A stretch of DNA of 50,036 nucleotides from CAVRZY01 sp963725415 (GTDB lineage Bacteria > Acidobacteriota > Terriglobia > Bryobacterales > Bryobacteraceae). The stretch is taken from assembly GCA_963725415.1 (NCBI GenBank), contig CAVRZY010000142.1, positions 1 through 50,036 of the forward strand, in the 5' to 3' direction. The notes below the pieces were generated by a model. The model was not told where the DNA came from. It ran no database searches and saw nothing but the letters and a program-made list of their open reading frames with translations. This document shows, piece after piece, positions 1-7,040 of this stretch (the stretch's first letter is position 1; each line of letters opens with the position of its first letter). A program made the translations under genes and the position numbers.

Positions 1-1056
1 AGACAAGCTGGTGTTCATCAGTGAGGCCAGCAGGTACGTGTATGTCGCCAACTGCTCTCGCGGAACAATGCCTTCCGGCCAGCCGCGACGGATCTTGCAG
101 CCGGCGCGCTCCAGGTCAGCGACAGCGGAATCCAGGACCGCCTTCACGTCCGCCGAGAGGGGGCAGAAGGAATCATCCGGCGGAAGACCGAGGCGGTATT
201 CCTTCAGCGCCTGGTGGCGCGGAGCAGGCAGGGTCCACTTCCAGGCCTTGGCATCCTCCGGCAGGGGACCGCCCAGGACTTCAAGCGCAAGCCGGAGGTC
301 TGCCGCGGCGCGGGCCAGCGGGCCGGCAACGGCCAGGTCTACAAAGTTCTGAAGAGCGCCATCAGCCTGCGGCGGGACGTGGCCGCGCATGCTTACCAGC
401 TCCAGGCTCGGTTTGTGGCCGTAAAGACCGCAGAAGTGGGCGGGGACGCGGATCGATCCGCCGATGTCAGAACCCAGCGTCAGGAAGCCCATGCCCGCGG
501 CCAGTGCCGCGGCTCCTCCGCCCGTGGAACCTCCGGGGGTGCGCGTAAGGTCCCAAGGGTTGTTCGAGACACCGTAGTTGGGGCTATCGCTCTGCCAATC
601 CGCCAGGTTGAAGGGGATGTTGGTCTTGCCCAGGATAATGGCTCCAGCCTTCAGCAACCGGTCCACCGCCAGCGCATTCTTCTTCGGTCTGAAGTCCTTC
701 CAGGCCGGAACGCCGGCGCTGGTGGGCGTCGAGTCGTAGGCGAAGCACTCCTTGACGGTGATGGGCACGCCATGAAGCGGTCCGCAGAACTGCTTGCGAG
801 CAAGCGCGGCGTCGGCGGCTTTGGCTCGCTCCAGTGATTTCTCGTCGAATCGCTGGATGACCGCGTTCAGCTTCGGATTGTGCTTATCGAGTTGCTTCAG
901 GACGGCCCGCGTAAGTTCGAGTGCAGAGATCTTACGCGCGCGGATGGCGGCGGCGGCCTCCGCCGCGGAGCCGAACGGCGGCTCGAAAGCCCGCGCGAGC
1001 GCCGCGCCCACGAGCGACGAGGCGAGCGAGGAAACGAGGAAGTCACGACGTTGCAT
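1..1056 (-). CDS. Amidase-signature hydrolase with Tat-type signal, C-terminus beyond the window edge
   Basis: This gene hydrolyses an amide bond; the substrate cannot be told from sequence. The first 352 residues are present and the frame stays open to the window edge. The N-terminus MQRRDFLVSS has the twin-arginine look of an exported protein. The amidase-signature triad is complete: Lys102 in GVPITVKECF, the cis-Ser Ser177 in TPGGSTGGGAAA and the nucleophile Ser201 in GSDIGGSIRVP. The family usually runs to about 450-500 residues, so roughly the last quarter is missing. The start is the ATG that opens the Tat-like sequence. It lies downstream of the DUF72 gene on the same strand with a 54-base gap. 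The fold assignment is secure and the substrate is not. Confidence 0.9.
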   Translation of the reverse strand, partial: MQRRDFLVSSLASSLVGAALARAFEPPFGSAAEAAAAIRARKISALELTRAVLKQLDKHNPKLNAVIQRFDEKSLERAKAADAALARKQFCGPLHGVPITVKECFAYDSTPTSAGVPAWKDFRPKKNALAVDRLLKAGAIILGKTNIPFNLADWQSDSPNYGVSNNPWDLTRTPGGSTGGGAAALAAGMGFLTLGSDIGGSIRVPAHFCGLYGHKPSLELVSMRGHVPPQADGALQNFVDLAVAGPLARAAADLRLALEVLGGPLPEDAKAWKWTLPAPRHQALKEYRLGLPPDDSFCPLSADVKAVLDSAVADLERAGCKIRRGWPEGIVPREQLATYTYLLASLMNTSLS

Positions 1057-1110
1057 AGGAAAAACTCCAGGATTCAGCTTGACAGTATACACCGGGCGTC
1101 GCGACCAGCT

Positions 1111-2076
1111 TCAGCATCCGCCAGCGCCCACGACGCTCTGGATGGTGAGGGGGGCGCTGCCTTCGAAGCGGTTGTTGACGAAGACGAAGGCGGCCTGGCG
1201 GTTGTCGAGGGCGTGGTCGATAAGAGAACGCAGGGCGCGGCGGCCGTCGGGGTTAGGGTCTTTGATCTGGTCGTAAGGGGAGAAGAGCCTGACGGCGTCT
1301 TCGTAGGAGCGGCCGTGACGGAGCAGGGCGCGGCAGACCGAGAAGCCGGCGGTAAAAACGTCGGGGATGCGAAGCTGAACGGCCAGCTCCGGCATTCGGG
1401 TCCAGGCGTTGAAGACGTGCGCCACGCCGTGGCTGCGCAGGCAGTGGAAATACTCCGGGCCCAGGTATTCGGGGTTGCGGATCTCGACCGAGCAGTGGAA
1501 ATCGGCGGGGAGCTGGGAGAGGAAGCGGTCGAGGTCGCCCAGGAACTCGTCTCGGTTGGAGTAGCTTTTGTTGGAGAAGGTCCCGAACTCGAGGATAAGG
1601 GCGGCCACGCGTTGGCGGTAGGGTTCCAAGGGGCGGAGAAAGCTGTCGTGGAAGAGGGCGGGATCGAGGTAGGAGGGATTGGGGAGACCGCCGCGTGCGC
1701 CGTAGCGCGGGTGAGAGGGAAACATTTTCGCCGTAATTTGTTCTGGCACCTTGAAAACGAACTGGAGCGACTCGGGGGCCGAGGAGAACAGGCGCCGCCA
1801 GTAGACCTCGGAGGGGAACTGGTAGAAGGAGAAGTCGCCGCAGACCACCGGAAAGGTCTGGGCGTACTCGCGGAGACACTCGTCCTGAAAGAGTCTCTGG
1901 GAAAAGGCGCCGCGGCCGAGGTACCGCTCGCGGGTGTAGATCTGGCCCAGCCAGCCTTCATACTTCCAGGAGCTGGTCCCGATGAAGACGTTCTGTTGGG
2001 CCAGACGGGCCAGGGAAGCAGCCAGCCCATGCCGGTCGAAAGGCTCGCGCTGATCGAAAAGCGGCGTGGTGGACAT
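1111..2076 (-). CDS. DUF72 (YecE-like) family protein
   Basis: This is a 321-residue protein of the DUF72/YecE family, a TIM-barrel family whose biochemical role is not established. Recognisable features are the N-terminal GTSSWKYEGW, the aromatic FSFYQFPS segment, FKVPEQIT, and FVFVNNRFEGSAP near the C-terminus, in the family's usual order. No signal peptide is visible, so it is probably cytoplasmic. It is divergent from the DinB-like gene, with 21 bases between the two starts, so the promoters must overlap; a TA-rich stretch (CATAATGATAAT, 2080-2091) lies there. Family recognition is confident; no function is claimed. Confidence 0.88.
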   Translation of the reverse strand: MSTTPLFDQREPFDRHGLAASLARLAQQNVFIGTSSWKYEGWLGQIYTRERYLGRGAFSQRLFQDECLREYAQTFPVVCGDFSFYQFPSEVYWRRLFSSAPESLQFVFKVPEQITAKMFPSHPRYGARGGLPNPSYLDPALFHDSFLRPLEPYRQRVAALILEFGTFSNKSYSNRDEFLGDLDRFLSQLPADFHCSVEIRNPEYLGPEYFHCLRSHGVAHVFNAWTRMPELAVQLRIPDVFTAGFSVCRALLRHGRSYEDAVRLFSPYDQIKDPNPDGRRALRSLIDHALDNRQAAFVFVNNRFEGSAPLTIQSVVGAGGC

Positions 2077-2097
2077 CAGTCATAATGATAATCGGGT

Positions 2098-2583
2098 ATG
2101 AGCGAGCTTTTCGATCTGCTGGAGAGGTTCCGGCGGGGGCCGGAACTGATGGCCGCGGTGACGACCGGGGCGGCGGGCCCGGAGCTGGACTTTGTGGCTG
2201 CGCCGGGGAGGTGGAGCATCCGGCAGATCATGGCGCATCTGGCGGATTCGGAGATCGTGGACGCAGACCGCCTGCGGCGCGTCATCGCCGAGGAGAATCC
2301 GACGCTCATGGGCTACGATCAGGAGGCCTGGGCCAGGAACCTGAACTACGCGCGGCGGAAGATATCCGAGTCGCTGGAGACCTTGCGGCGGCTGCGCGCG
2401 GAAAACCACGATCTGCTCAAGGACCTGCCGGAGGCGGTCTTTGAGCGCACAGGGACGCATTCGGAACGAGGTCCGGTAACGCTCCGGCAGCTTGTGGAAC
2501 TCAATGCGGAACATCCCGAGAAGCACGCCCGGCAGGTGCAGGAGATCCGCCGGCAGTATAAACAGTCCCGCGCCGGCGCATAG
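2098..2583 (+). CDS. DinB/YfiT-like four-helix metalloenzyme
   Basis: This 161-residue protein matches the DinB-like superfamily, small four-helix bundles that often bind a metal through three histidines and include thiol transferases. Candidate ligands are His47 in IMAHLADSE and His139/His143 in AEHPEKHARQ. RWSIRQIMAHLADSE is the characteristic helix-2 sequence. No export signal is seen. The last ~77 codons lie in a 285-bp segment that recurs at 9355-9639 with about 17 mismatches and no indels. Most differences in the coding part are synonymous. The gene itself is intact. Substrate and thiol cofactor are unknown. Confidence 0.85.
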   Translation: MSELFDLLERFRRGPELMAAVTTGAAGPELDFVAAPGRWSIRQIMAHLADSEIVDADRLRRVIAEENPTLMGYDQEAWARNLNYARRKISESLETLRRLRAENHDLLKDLPEAVFERTGTHSERGPVTLRQLVELNAEHPEKHARQVQEIRRQYKQSRAGA

Positions 2584-2635
2584 CGCGCTGGTCGTGCTGG
2601 CGCTGTGGAGCCTGGCGGGCGCGGCGAGCTGCGCG
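2351..2635 (+). repeat. 285-bp segmental duplication, copy 1 (left edge of the island)
   Basis: This segment covers the 3' half of the DinB-like gene plus the first ~50 bases of what follows. It matches 9355-9639 base for base in length with about 17 mismatches (about 94% identity). Copy 2 continues into an intact secreted-protein gene. Copy 1 instead breaks at GCGCG (2631-2635) into a transposase scrap. The two copies therefore bracket about 6.7 kb of accessory DNA. Confidence 0.9.
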
Positions 2636-2665
2636 TCAACGGCTAAGTCCAACAGAGAGTTCTGC
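2631..2665 (+). mobile_element. Scrap of an IS1634/IS4-type transposase gene
   Basis: These ~35 bases match 9023-9057 with about four mismatches. There they encode the RVNGQVQQKVL segment of a transposase N-terminus. In this copy the frame holds a stop codon. The shared GCGCG at the junction suggests joining at microhomology. Confidence 0.65.
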
Positions 2666-2777
2666 GCCGCCAGGACTCCCCCCGGCTGAAGCCGCTCGCC
2701 TCGTACTCCACAGCCAACTGCTCAGCCTCCGCCCGCCTGCGCCGCCGGCGCACCGCTCCCACCTGCTCTTTGCTCAT
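2643..2777 (-). pseudogene. Fragment resembling the N-terminus of an IS66-type accessory protein
   Basis: This 44-codon frame starts MSKEQVGAVRR and continues RAEAEQLAVEYEASG. That arginine-rich then acidic helix is typical of the small DNA-binding orfA (TnpA) of IS66-type elements. The resemblance ends where the sequence enters the IS1634-type scrap, so only the first ~32 codons look genuine. No IS66 orfB or transposase is visible nearby. It is best read as an insertion-sequence relic. Confidence 0.5.
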
Positions 2778-3027
2778 CCTCCCACTTCACCACCAACCCC
2801 GCCTCCGGAACAGATGTGTTGCTCTGACAGCTACAGAGAAGTGGCGCTTAGAACATGAGTGTATCCCATGCTACAACACAGTAGTACTGAGAGGGAGAGA
2901 ATCATGAGGCGTTACACCCTTGGACACTAGCGTCACTAGGAATCTTTCGTGGCCAAGTTAAGGTGAAATTCTGGCGACCTTGTACCGCAGCAGTACTAGG
3001 CGAAGCGCCGATGGAAGGGACATACCG
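2778..3027. other. Gene-free stretch between IS relics and the FG-GAP locus
   Basis: No convincing reading frame, RNA gene or repeat is seen here. Base composition is more AT-rich than the surroundings (for example around 2830-2960). The segment ends where similarity to the FG-GAP gene's 3' end begins. Confidence 0.5.
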
Positions 3028-3153
3028 CTGCGGGACAACAAGACCGGGGCGGTGATTCCGATGCAGACAGGCCGTGGCGTCTTCACAATGGGAGCGCAGG
3101 CCCGAACGTTTACATGGCGCTCGTTCAGTTCAGCATCACCCGGGCGCCAGTAG
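3028..3153 (+). pseudogene. 3' remnant of a second FG-GAP protein gene
   Basis: The 42-codon frame LRDNKTGAVIPMQTGR... TWRS, ending at a TAG, aligns without gaps to the last 42 codons of the intact FG-GAP gene (5466-5591). The 56 bases from its stop to the next ATG (3210) equal in length the 56 bases after the intact gene's stop (to 5648). Only the C-terminal end survives, so a former tandem paralogue has lost its 5' part. Confidence 0.8.
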
Positions 3154-3297
3154 AACACCACCGTCGGGGGCGGGCTGATCAGGTCATGTCTTTGCGCGAG
3201 GTAATGAAGATGGACCACGATGAGGAACCAAGAAAAGGAAGCGAACCCGAAGACGAGAAGACCAGTCGCCGGGAGGTGCTGACGAAGGCCCGCCAGG
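3028..3297 (+). repeat. Duplicated segment, copy A: FG-GAP 3' end plus leader-coding start
   Basis: This copy resembles 5466-5747. Both contain an FG-GAP gene 3' end, a 56-base spacer with a GAGGT ribosome-binding site, and the start of a gene whose product begins MD-D-EEP and runs through EDEKTSRREVL. Copy B has two extra codons. The copies diverge after the codons for AAYVA, where one becomes the FG-GAP protein and the other a small protein. Confidence 0.85.
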
Positions 3298-5591
3298 CGG
3301 CGTACGTCGCAAGGGTTGGCTACCTTGCAGCAGCGCTCTGGTTTGGGCTTCCCGGCAGTGGCCTGGCGCTGGACACGCCCACGCAAACCCGGTTGGCAGC
3401 CTCCGACGCGGCCGCAAGCGATCTCTTGGGCTACTCCGTCGCCATCAGCGGCGACACCATGGTGGCGGGAGCGTGTGGGAAGAGCAGTTCCGCGGGAGCG
3501 GTTTACGTGTTCACCCGCTCCGGGAGCACCTGGAGCCAGCAGCAGAAGCTGACGGCTTCCGATGCGGCCACAAGCGACGTGTTCGGCATTTCCGTCGCGA
3601 TCAGCGGCGACACGATCGTGGTGGGAGCGTATGGGAAGAGCAGCTACACGGGGGCGGCCTACGTGTTCACCCGCTCCGGGAGCACCTGGATCCCGCAGCA
3701 GACGCTGACCGCCTCCGATGGGGCCGCAGGCGACTACTTTGGCAACTCCGTTACCATCAGCGGCGACACTCTCGTGGTGGGAGCTTACAGAAAGAGCAGC
3801 AACACGGGGGCGGCCTACGTGTACACCCGCTCCGGGAGCACCTGGAGCCCGCAGCAGAAACTGACCGCCTCCGACGCGGCCGCGAGCGACTACTTTGGCC
3901 GCTCCGTCGCGATCAGCGGAGAGACCCTGGTGGTGGGAGCCGAAGGAAAAAGCAGCTACAGGGGAGCGGCCTATGTGTTCACCCGTTTCGGGAGCACCTG
4001 GAGCCCGCAGCAGACGCTGACCGCCTCCGATGCGGCACAATGGCATTACTTTGGAAGGTCCGTTGCGATCAGCGGCGACACCGTCGTGGTGGGAAACATT
4101 GGAAGGAGCAGCTACGCGGGAGCGGCCTATGTGTTCACCCGCTCCGGGAGCACCTGGAGCCCGCAGCAGACGCTGACCGCCTCCGACGCCGCCGCAAACG
4201 ATTACCTTGGCATCTCGGTCGCGGTCAGCGGCGACACGGTGCTGGCGGGAGCGTACGCAAAGAGCAGCTACACGGGAGCGGCGTACCTGTTCACTCGCTC
4301 CGGGAGCACGTGGAGCCAGCGGGACAAGCAGACCGGCGCCGCTTCGAGTGACAACTTCGGCCGGTCCGTCTCGATCGCCGGCGACGCCGCGGTGGCGGGC
4401 TCCCCATACTATGACATTTCTGCGGGAAACGAAGGCGCGGCTTACATCTACACCTATGCTTGCGGCTTCGGCCGCAACCTGACCACCAGCCAGTGGACCA
4501 TGTTCACGCTGCCCTGCCAGTCCACCGCGACTACCGTCCAGACCGTGTTCAGCGGGCTGAGCGCAGGCGACTACGACACCCGCTGGGTGGTCTACGCGCG
4601 GGACGAGGCCAACAACGTCTACACCAAGCTGGGCCTGAGTTCGACGCTCACCCAGGGCAAGGGCTACTGGTTCGACTCGCTGGACGCGGCGCGGTTGGAA
4701 GTGACCGGGACGGCCACGGCATGGAGCAGCAAGACCGGGTGCATGTCCACCGCCGGCTGCTACGAGATCACGCTCACCAAGCCGCCCACTTCGAGCGGTC
4801 TGTACAACCTGGCGGGGCATCCCTTCGCCTACGACGTGGACTGGGCGGACGTGCGTGTGGTGCCTAACGCAGGTACGGCGGTGACGCCCTCGGATGCGGA
4901 GACGGCCGGGTCTATGTCCAAGACCTTCCACATCTGGAACGGCAGCAGTTATGACGCCTACGACGACGCGACCCCGGGCATGTTGGGCTCGTTGCTAGCC
5001 AATTACGGGATGTGGGTGAAAGTGAAGGATCCGGCGCTGACCTCGATCACCCTGCTGATCCCGGCCTACGGGTACACCGCCGTGGGGATGAGTTCGCTGC
5101 GGCTAGGGGGAGGGAGCCAGTCTGGGACCGGGCAACTGCTGCCTGGGGAATGGTATGTGCGGCTGATCGCCGCGGCGCCGGCGGAGGGGCTCAAGGACCG
5201 GGGCCATGTGCTGGGGCAACTGCGGTCGAGCGAACAGCGCTACGACGCGCACGACCTGGAGGCCCTGGCGCCCAGCCACACGCCCTACCTGACGATCGTG
5301 TTTCCGCACTGGAACTGGGGCGCCAAAGCGGGGGACTACGCCAGCGACTACCACCCGGTGAAGCCAGGAGCGGACACCTGGGACTTCGAGGTGCGCACGG
5401 ACAATCCCCGGCGGCAGATCGAGCTGAGCTGGCAGGCCACCGGGGACGCGCCGCTGAACATGTCGCTGCGGGACACGAAAACCGGGGCGGTGATTCCGGT
5501 GCAGGCGGGCCGTTACGTGTTCACCATGGGAGCGCTGGCCCGGTCGTTTACCTGGCGCTCGTTGAGTTTGCCGGCACAACTGCACCGGTAG
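3210..5591 (+). CDS. Secreted FG-GAP / integrin-alpha-like beta-propeller protein with RiPP-type leader N-terminus
   Basis: The 793-residue product is predicted to be secreted. Residues 1-50 form an acidic leader, then a twin-arginine SRREVL (Arg20-Arg21) and a hydrophobic stretch ending GSGLALD. Residues 62 to about 417 are six regular ~52-residue repeats and a degenerate seventh, each with a SVAISGDT and VVGA pattern typical of FG-GAP blades. The C-terminal half is unrecognised. ATG 3210 is chosen because GAGGT lies seven bases upstream; ATG 3186 has only a cramped site. The leader shares its sequence with the small gene at 5648. Function is unknown; adhesion or display at the surface would suit a propeller, but that is inference. 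Confidence 0.82.
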   Translation: MDHDEEPRKGSEPEDEKTSRREVLTKARQAAYVARVGYLAAALWFGLPGSGLALDTPTQTRLAASDAAASDLLGYSVAISGDTMVAGACGKSSSAGAVYVFTRSGSTWSQQQKLTASDAATSDVFGISVAISGDTIVVGAYGKSSYTGAAYVFTRSGSTWIPQQTLTASDGAAGDYFGNSVTISGDTLVVGAYRKSSNTGAAYVYTRSGSTWSPQQKLTASDAAASDYFGRSVAISGETLVVGAEGKSSYRGAAYVFTRFGSTWSPQQTLTASDAAQWHYFGRSVAISGDTVVVGNIGRSSYAGAAYVFTRSGSTWSPQQTLTASDAAANDYLGISVAVSGDTVLAGAYAKSSYTGAAYLFTRSGSTWSQRDKQTGAASSDNFGRSVSIAGDAAVAGSPYYDISAGNEGAAYIYTYACGFGRNLTTSQWTMFTLPCQSTATTVQTVFSGLSAGDYDTRWVVYARDEANNVYTKLGLSSTLTQGKGYWFDSLDAARLEVTGTATAWSSKTGCMSTAGCYEITLTKPPTSSGLYNLAGHPFAYDVDWADVRVVPNAGTAVTPSDAETAGSMSKTFHIWNGSSYDAYDDATPGMLGSLLANYGMWVKVKDPALTSITLLIPAYGYTAVGMSSLRLGGGSQSGTGQLLPGEWYVRLIAAAPAEGLKDRGHVLGQLRSSEQRYDAHDLEALAPSHTPYLTIVFPHWNWGAKAGDYASDYHPVKPGADTWDFEVRTDNPRRQIELSWQATGDAPLNMSLRDTKTGAVIPVQAGRYVFTMGALARSFTWRSLSLPAQLHR
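3393..4460 (+). repeat. 156-bp coding tandem repeats (FG-GAP blades)
   Basis: Units begin at 3393, 3549, 3705, 3861, 4017 and 4173, exactly 156 bases apart. A shorter seventh unit begins near 4329, two codons short and diverged. Units are highly similar at DNA level, for example in the recurring CGCTCCGGGAGCACCTGGAG. That suggests recent expansion or gene conversion and makes copy number prone to change or misassembly. Confidence 0.9.
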
Positions 5592-5747
5592 AACGCCGCT
5601 GTCGGGGGCAGATTGATCAGGTCATGTCTTTCCGCGAGGTAAGGAAGATGGACAAGGATGAGGAACCAGGAAAAGGAAGCGAAGTCGCAGCCGAGGACGA
5701 GAAGACCAGTCGCCGGGAGGTTCTGAGGAAGGCTGGACCGGCGGCGT
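5466..5747 (+). repeat. Duplicated segment, copy B: FG-GAP 3' end plus leader-coding start
   Basis: Partner of 3028-3297. It includes the end of the intact FG-GAP gene, the 56-base spacer and the first ~34 codons of the small leader-type gene. Spacer length and the GAGGT site are preserved between copies. Confidence 0.85.
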
Positions 5748-5899
5748 ACGTGGCGCCGGGACTGCTCCTGCTGGCCGTGCCCGCGAAGGCGCAGATGGGT
5801 TCCCCCCTGCTCCTCCTCCGTAAGCCCTGGGCGGGCGGCGGCTGGGAGTGCGCCGGCTGCGAGGTAATGCATGCGGTTGACGAGCTTCCCTCTGGATGA
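5648..5899 (+). CDS. Small exported leader-type protein, candidate modified-peptide precursor
   Basis: This 83-residue protein has an acidic leader (residues 1-20), SRREVLRKAG (21-30), a short hydrophobic segment and an AxA-like end (AKA, 46-48). After a cut there, about 35 residues would remain, including a WECAGC motif and the C-terminal DELPSG. It overlaps the next gene by 29 bases, so the two are probably translationally coupled. ATG 5648 has GAGGT seven bases upstream; ATG 5624 is the alternative. Its neighbours carry PqqD domains, which in many RiPP pathways bind precursor leaders, and an HPr-kinase domain. It is read as a candidate precursor or substrate. It could also be a plain small secreted protein. 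Confidence 0.65.
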   Translation: MDKDEEPGKGSEVAAEDEKTSRREVLRKAGPAAYVAPGLLLLAVPAKAQMGSPLLLLRKPWAGGGWECAGCEVMHAVDELPSG

Positions 5900-7040
5900 C
5901 AGCCTCGTAGTAGTCGGGCATCGGGCCGGCGAGTTGGCCTTTCTGAACTCCACTGCCCGCCTCATTTGGGAAGGCAAACAACAAGGTTGGGGGGTGGAAC
6001 GGATTGTCGCGCACCTGGCGGTGGTATATGCCATCAGCGAGCAGGTGGCCGGAGTTGATGTCGCCGCGTGTTTGGCCTCGTGCGCGCAAGCGGGTCTGCT
6101 GGATGACAGCTCTCCAGATGATCCCGCGGGGAGGGAGGGTGCAACCGGCGCGGTCGTGGATTTGCTCGACTCCGGCGAGCCAGAGAGGCTGGCTGACTGC
6201 GCGGTCCGCCACACACAGAACTATCTGCTAGGCGACCGGGTATTCTGCGTCCGTTACGGTTCGGACAGCCTGTGGGAGGCCGCAGGCCCTCTGCTGGCGC
6301 ACCTCGCCATGGGGTCCGAAGCTTCAGCCCGATACTCGATCGATCTGGCCGCGGTGGAGGGAGGGTTTGGGGTGTGGCGAGACGGGCATGGGATCGCGCG
6401 AAACGCGAGCCGGGACGGCGCGTTGTTTGCGCTGCACCGGGAGATCCTGGCGGTGGGGTGCGATTGCGAGTGGCTGGTGGCCTTGCATGCCGCGGCCATC
6501 AGCGATGGCAAACAGAGCATTGTGCTTGCCGGTCCTGGCGGCACCGGCAAGTCCACGCTGACGGCAGCTCTATTGAAATCCGGCCTGGTCTATCTGAGCG
6601 ATGATGTGGTCCCGCTGGAACGGGAAAGCCGGACAGCCGTGCCGGTGCCCGTGTCCCTCAATCTGAAGCCCGGAAGTTTGCCGGTTCTGGAGCGCTACTA
6701 TCCAGGCATCGACGCGCTGCCGGGGTACGCCGCGGGCGGTGTGACGGTTCACTTTTTCCCGCCTCCGGGATTTGCGGCGAATCCGCCCCGGGGGAACTAT
6801 CCGGTGAAGCATCTGATGTTTCCCAAGTATGAAGCGGGTGCACGAACGGAAATCCGCGCAATCGGTGGGGTGGAAGCTCTGCGCAGGCTGATTGACGGGC
6901 AGTCGTTGCTGCGCCGCCCGTGGTCGGCTGAAGCCGTGGGCGAGCTGGTGGGCTGGATTGCCTCGATCCGTGCGTACACCCTGATTTACGAGAGTCTGGA
7001 AGAAGTCGCCGCATGCGTGCAAAGTTGCCTGGAAAGCTGA
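5871..7040 (+). CDS. PqqD-domain / HPr-kinase-like fusion protein
   Basis: This 389-residue protein joins two modules. Residues about 5-80 (LVVVGHRAGELAFLNSTARLIWE...) resemble PqqD, the leader-binding fold of RiPP pathways. Residues about 200-330 resemble HPr kinase/phosphorylase, with Walker A GPGGTGKS at 221-228 and the YLSDD acidic pair at Asp244-Asp245. HPrK homologues in lasso-peptide clusters such as paeninodin phosphorylate the precursor's C-terminal serine, and the adjacent small protein ends in Ser-Gly. The gene overlaps its upstream neighbour by 29 bases and its downstream neighbour by 28, implying one transcript. Phosphorylation of the small protein is inference. Confidence 0.8.
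   Translation: MRLTSFPLDDSLVVVGHRAGELAFLNSTARLIWEGKQQGWGVERIVAHLAVVYAISEQVAGVDVAACLASCAQAGLLDDSSPDDPAGREGATGAVVDLLDSGEPERLADCAVRHTQNYLLGDRVFCVRYGSDSLWEAAGPLLAHLAMGSEASARYSIDLAAVEGGFGVWRDGHGIARNASRDGALFALHREILAVGCDCEWLVALHAAAISDGKQSIVLAGPGGTGKSTLTAALLKSGLVYLSDDVVPLERESRTAVPVPVSLNLKPGSLPVLERYYPGIDALPGYAAGGVTVHFFPPPGFAANPPRGNYPVKHLMFPKYEAGARTEIRAIGGVEALRRLIDGQSLLRRPWSAEAVGELVGWIASIRAYTLIYESLEEVAACVQSCLES

Noticed and set aside
880..2085. 401-codon plus-strand frame across the DUF72 gene
   Set aside because: It is a GC-rich shadow; the minus strand encodes a clear DUF72 protein there.
3393..4460. Regular repeats considered as a CRISPR array
   Set aside because: The 156-bp period is in frame and coding, with no short repeat/spacer alternation.
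2958..4931. 657-codon open frame on the minus strand
   Set aside because: It is antisense to the FG-GAP repeats; its own repetitiveness mirrors the 156-bp units and it has no recognisable domain.
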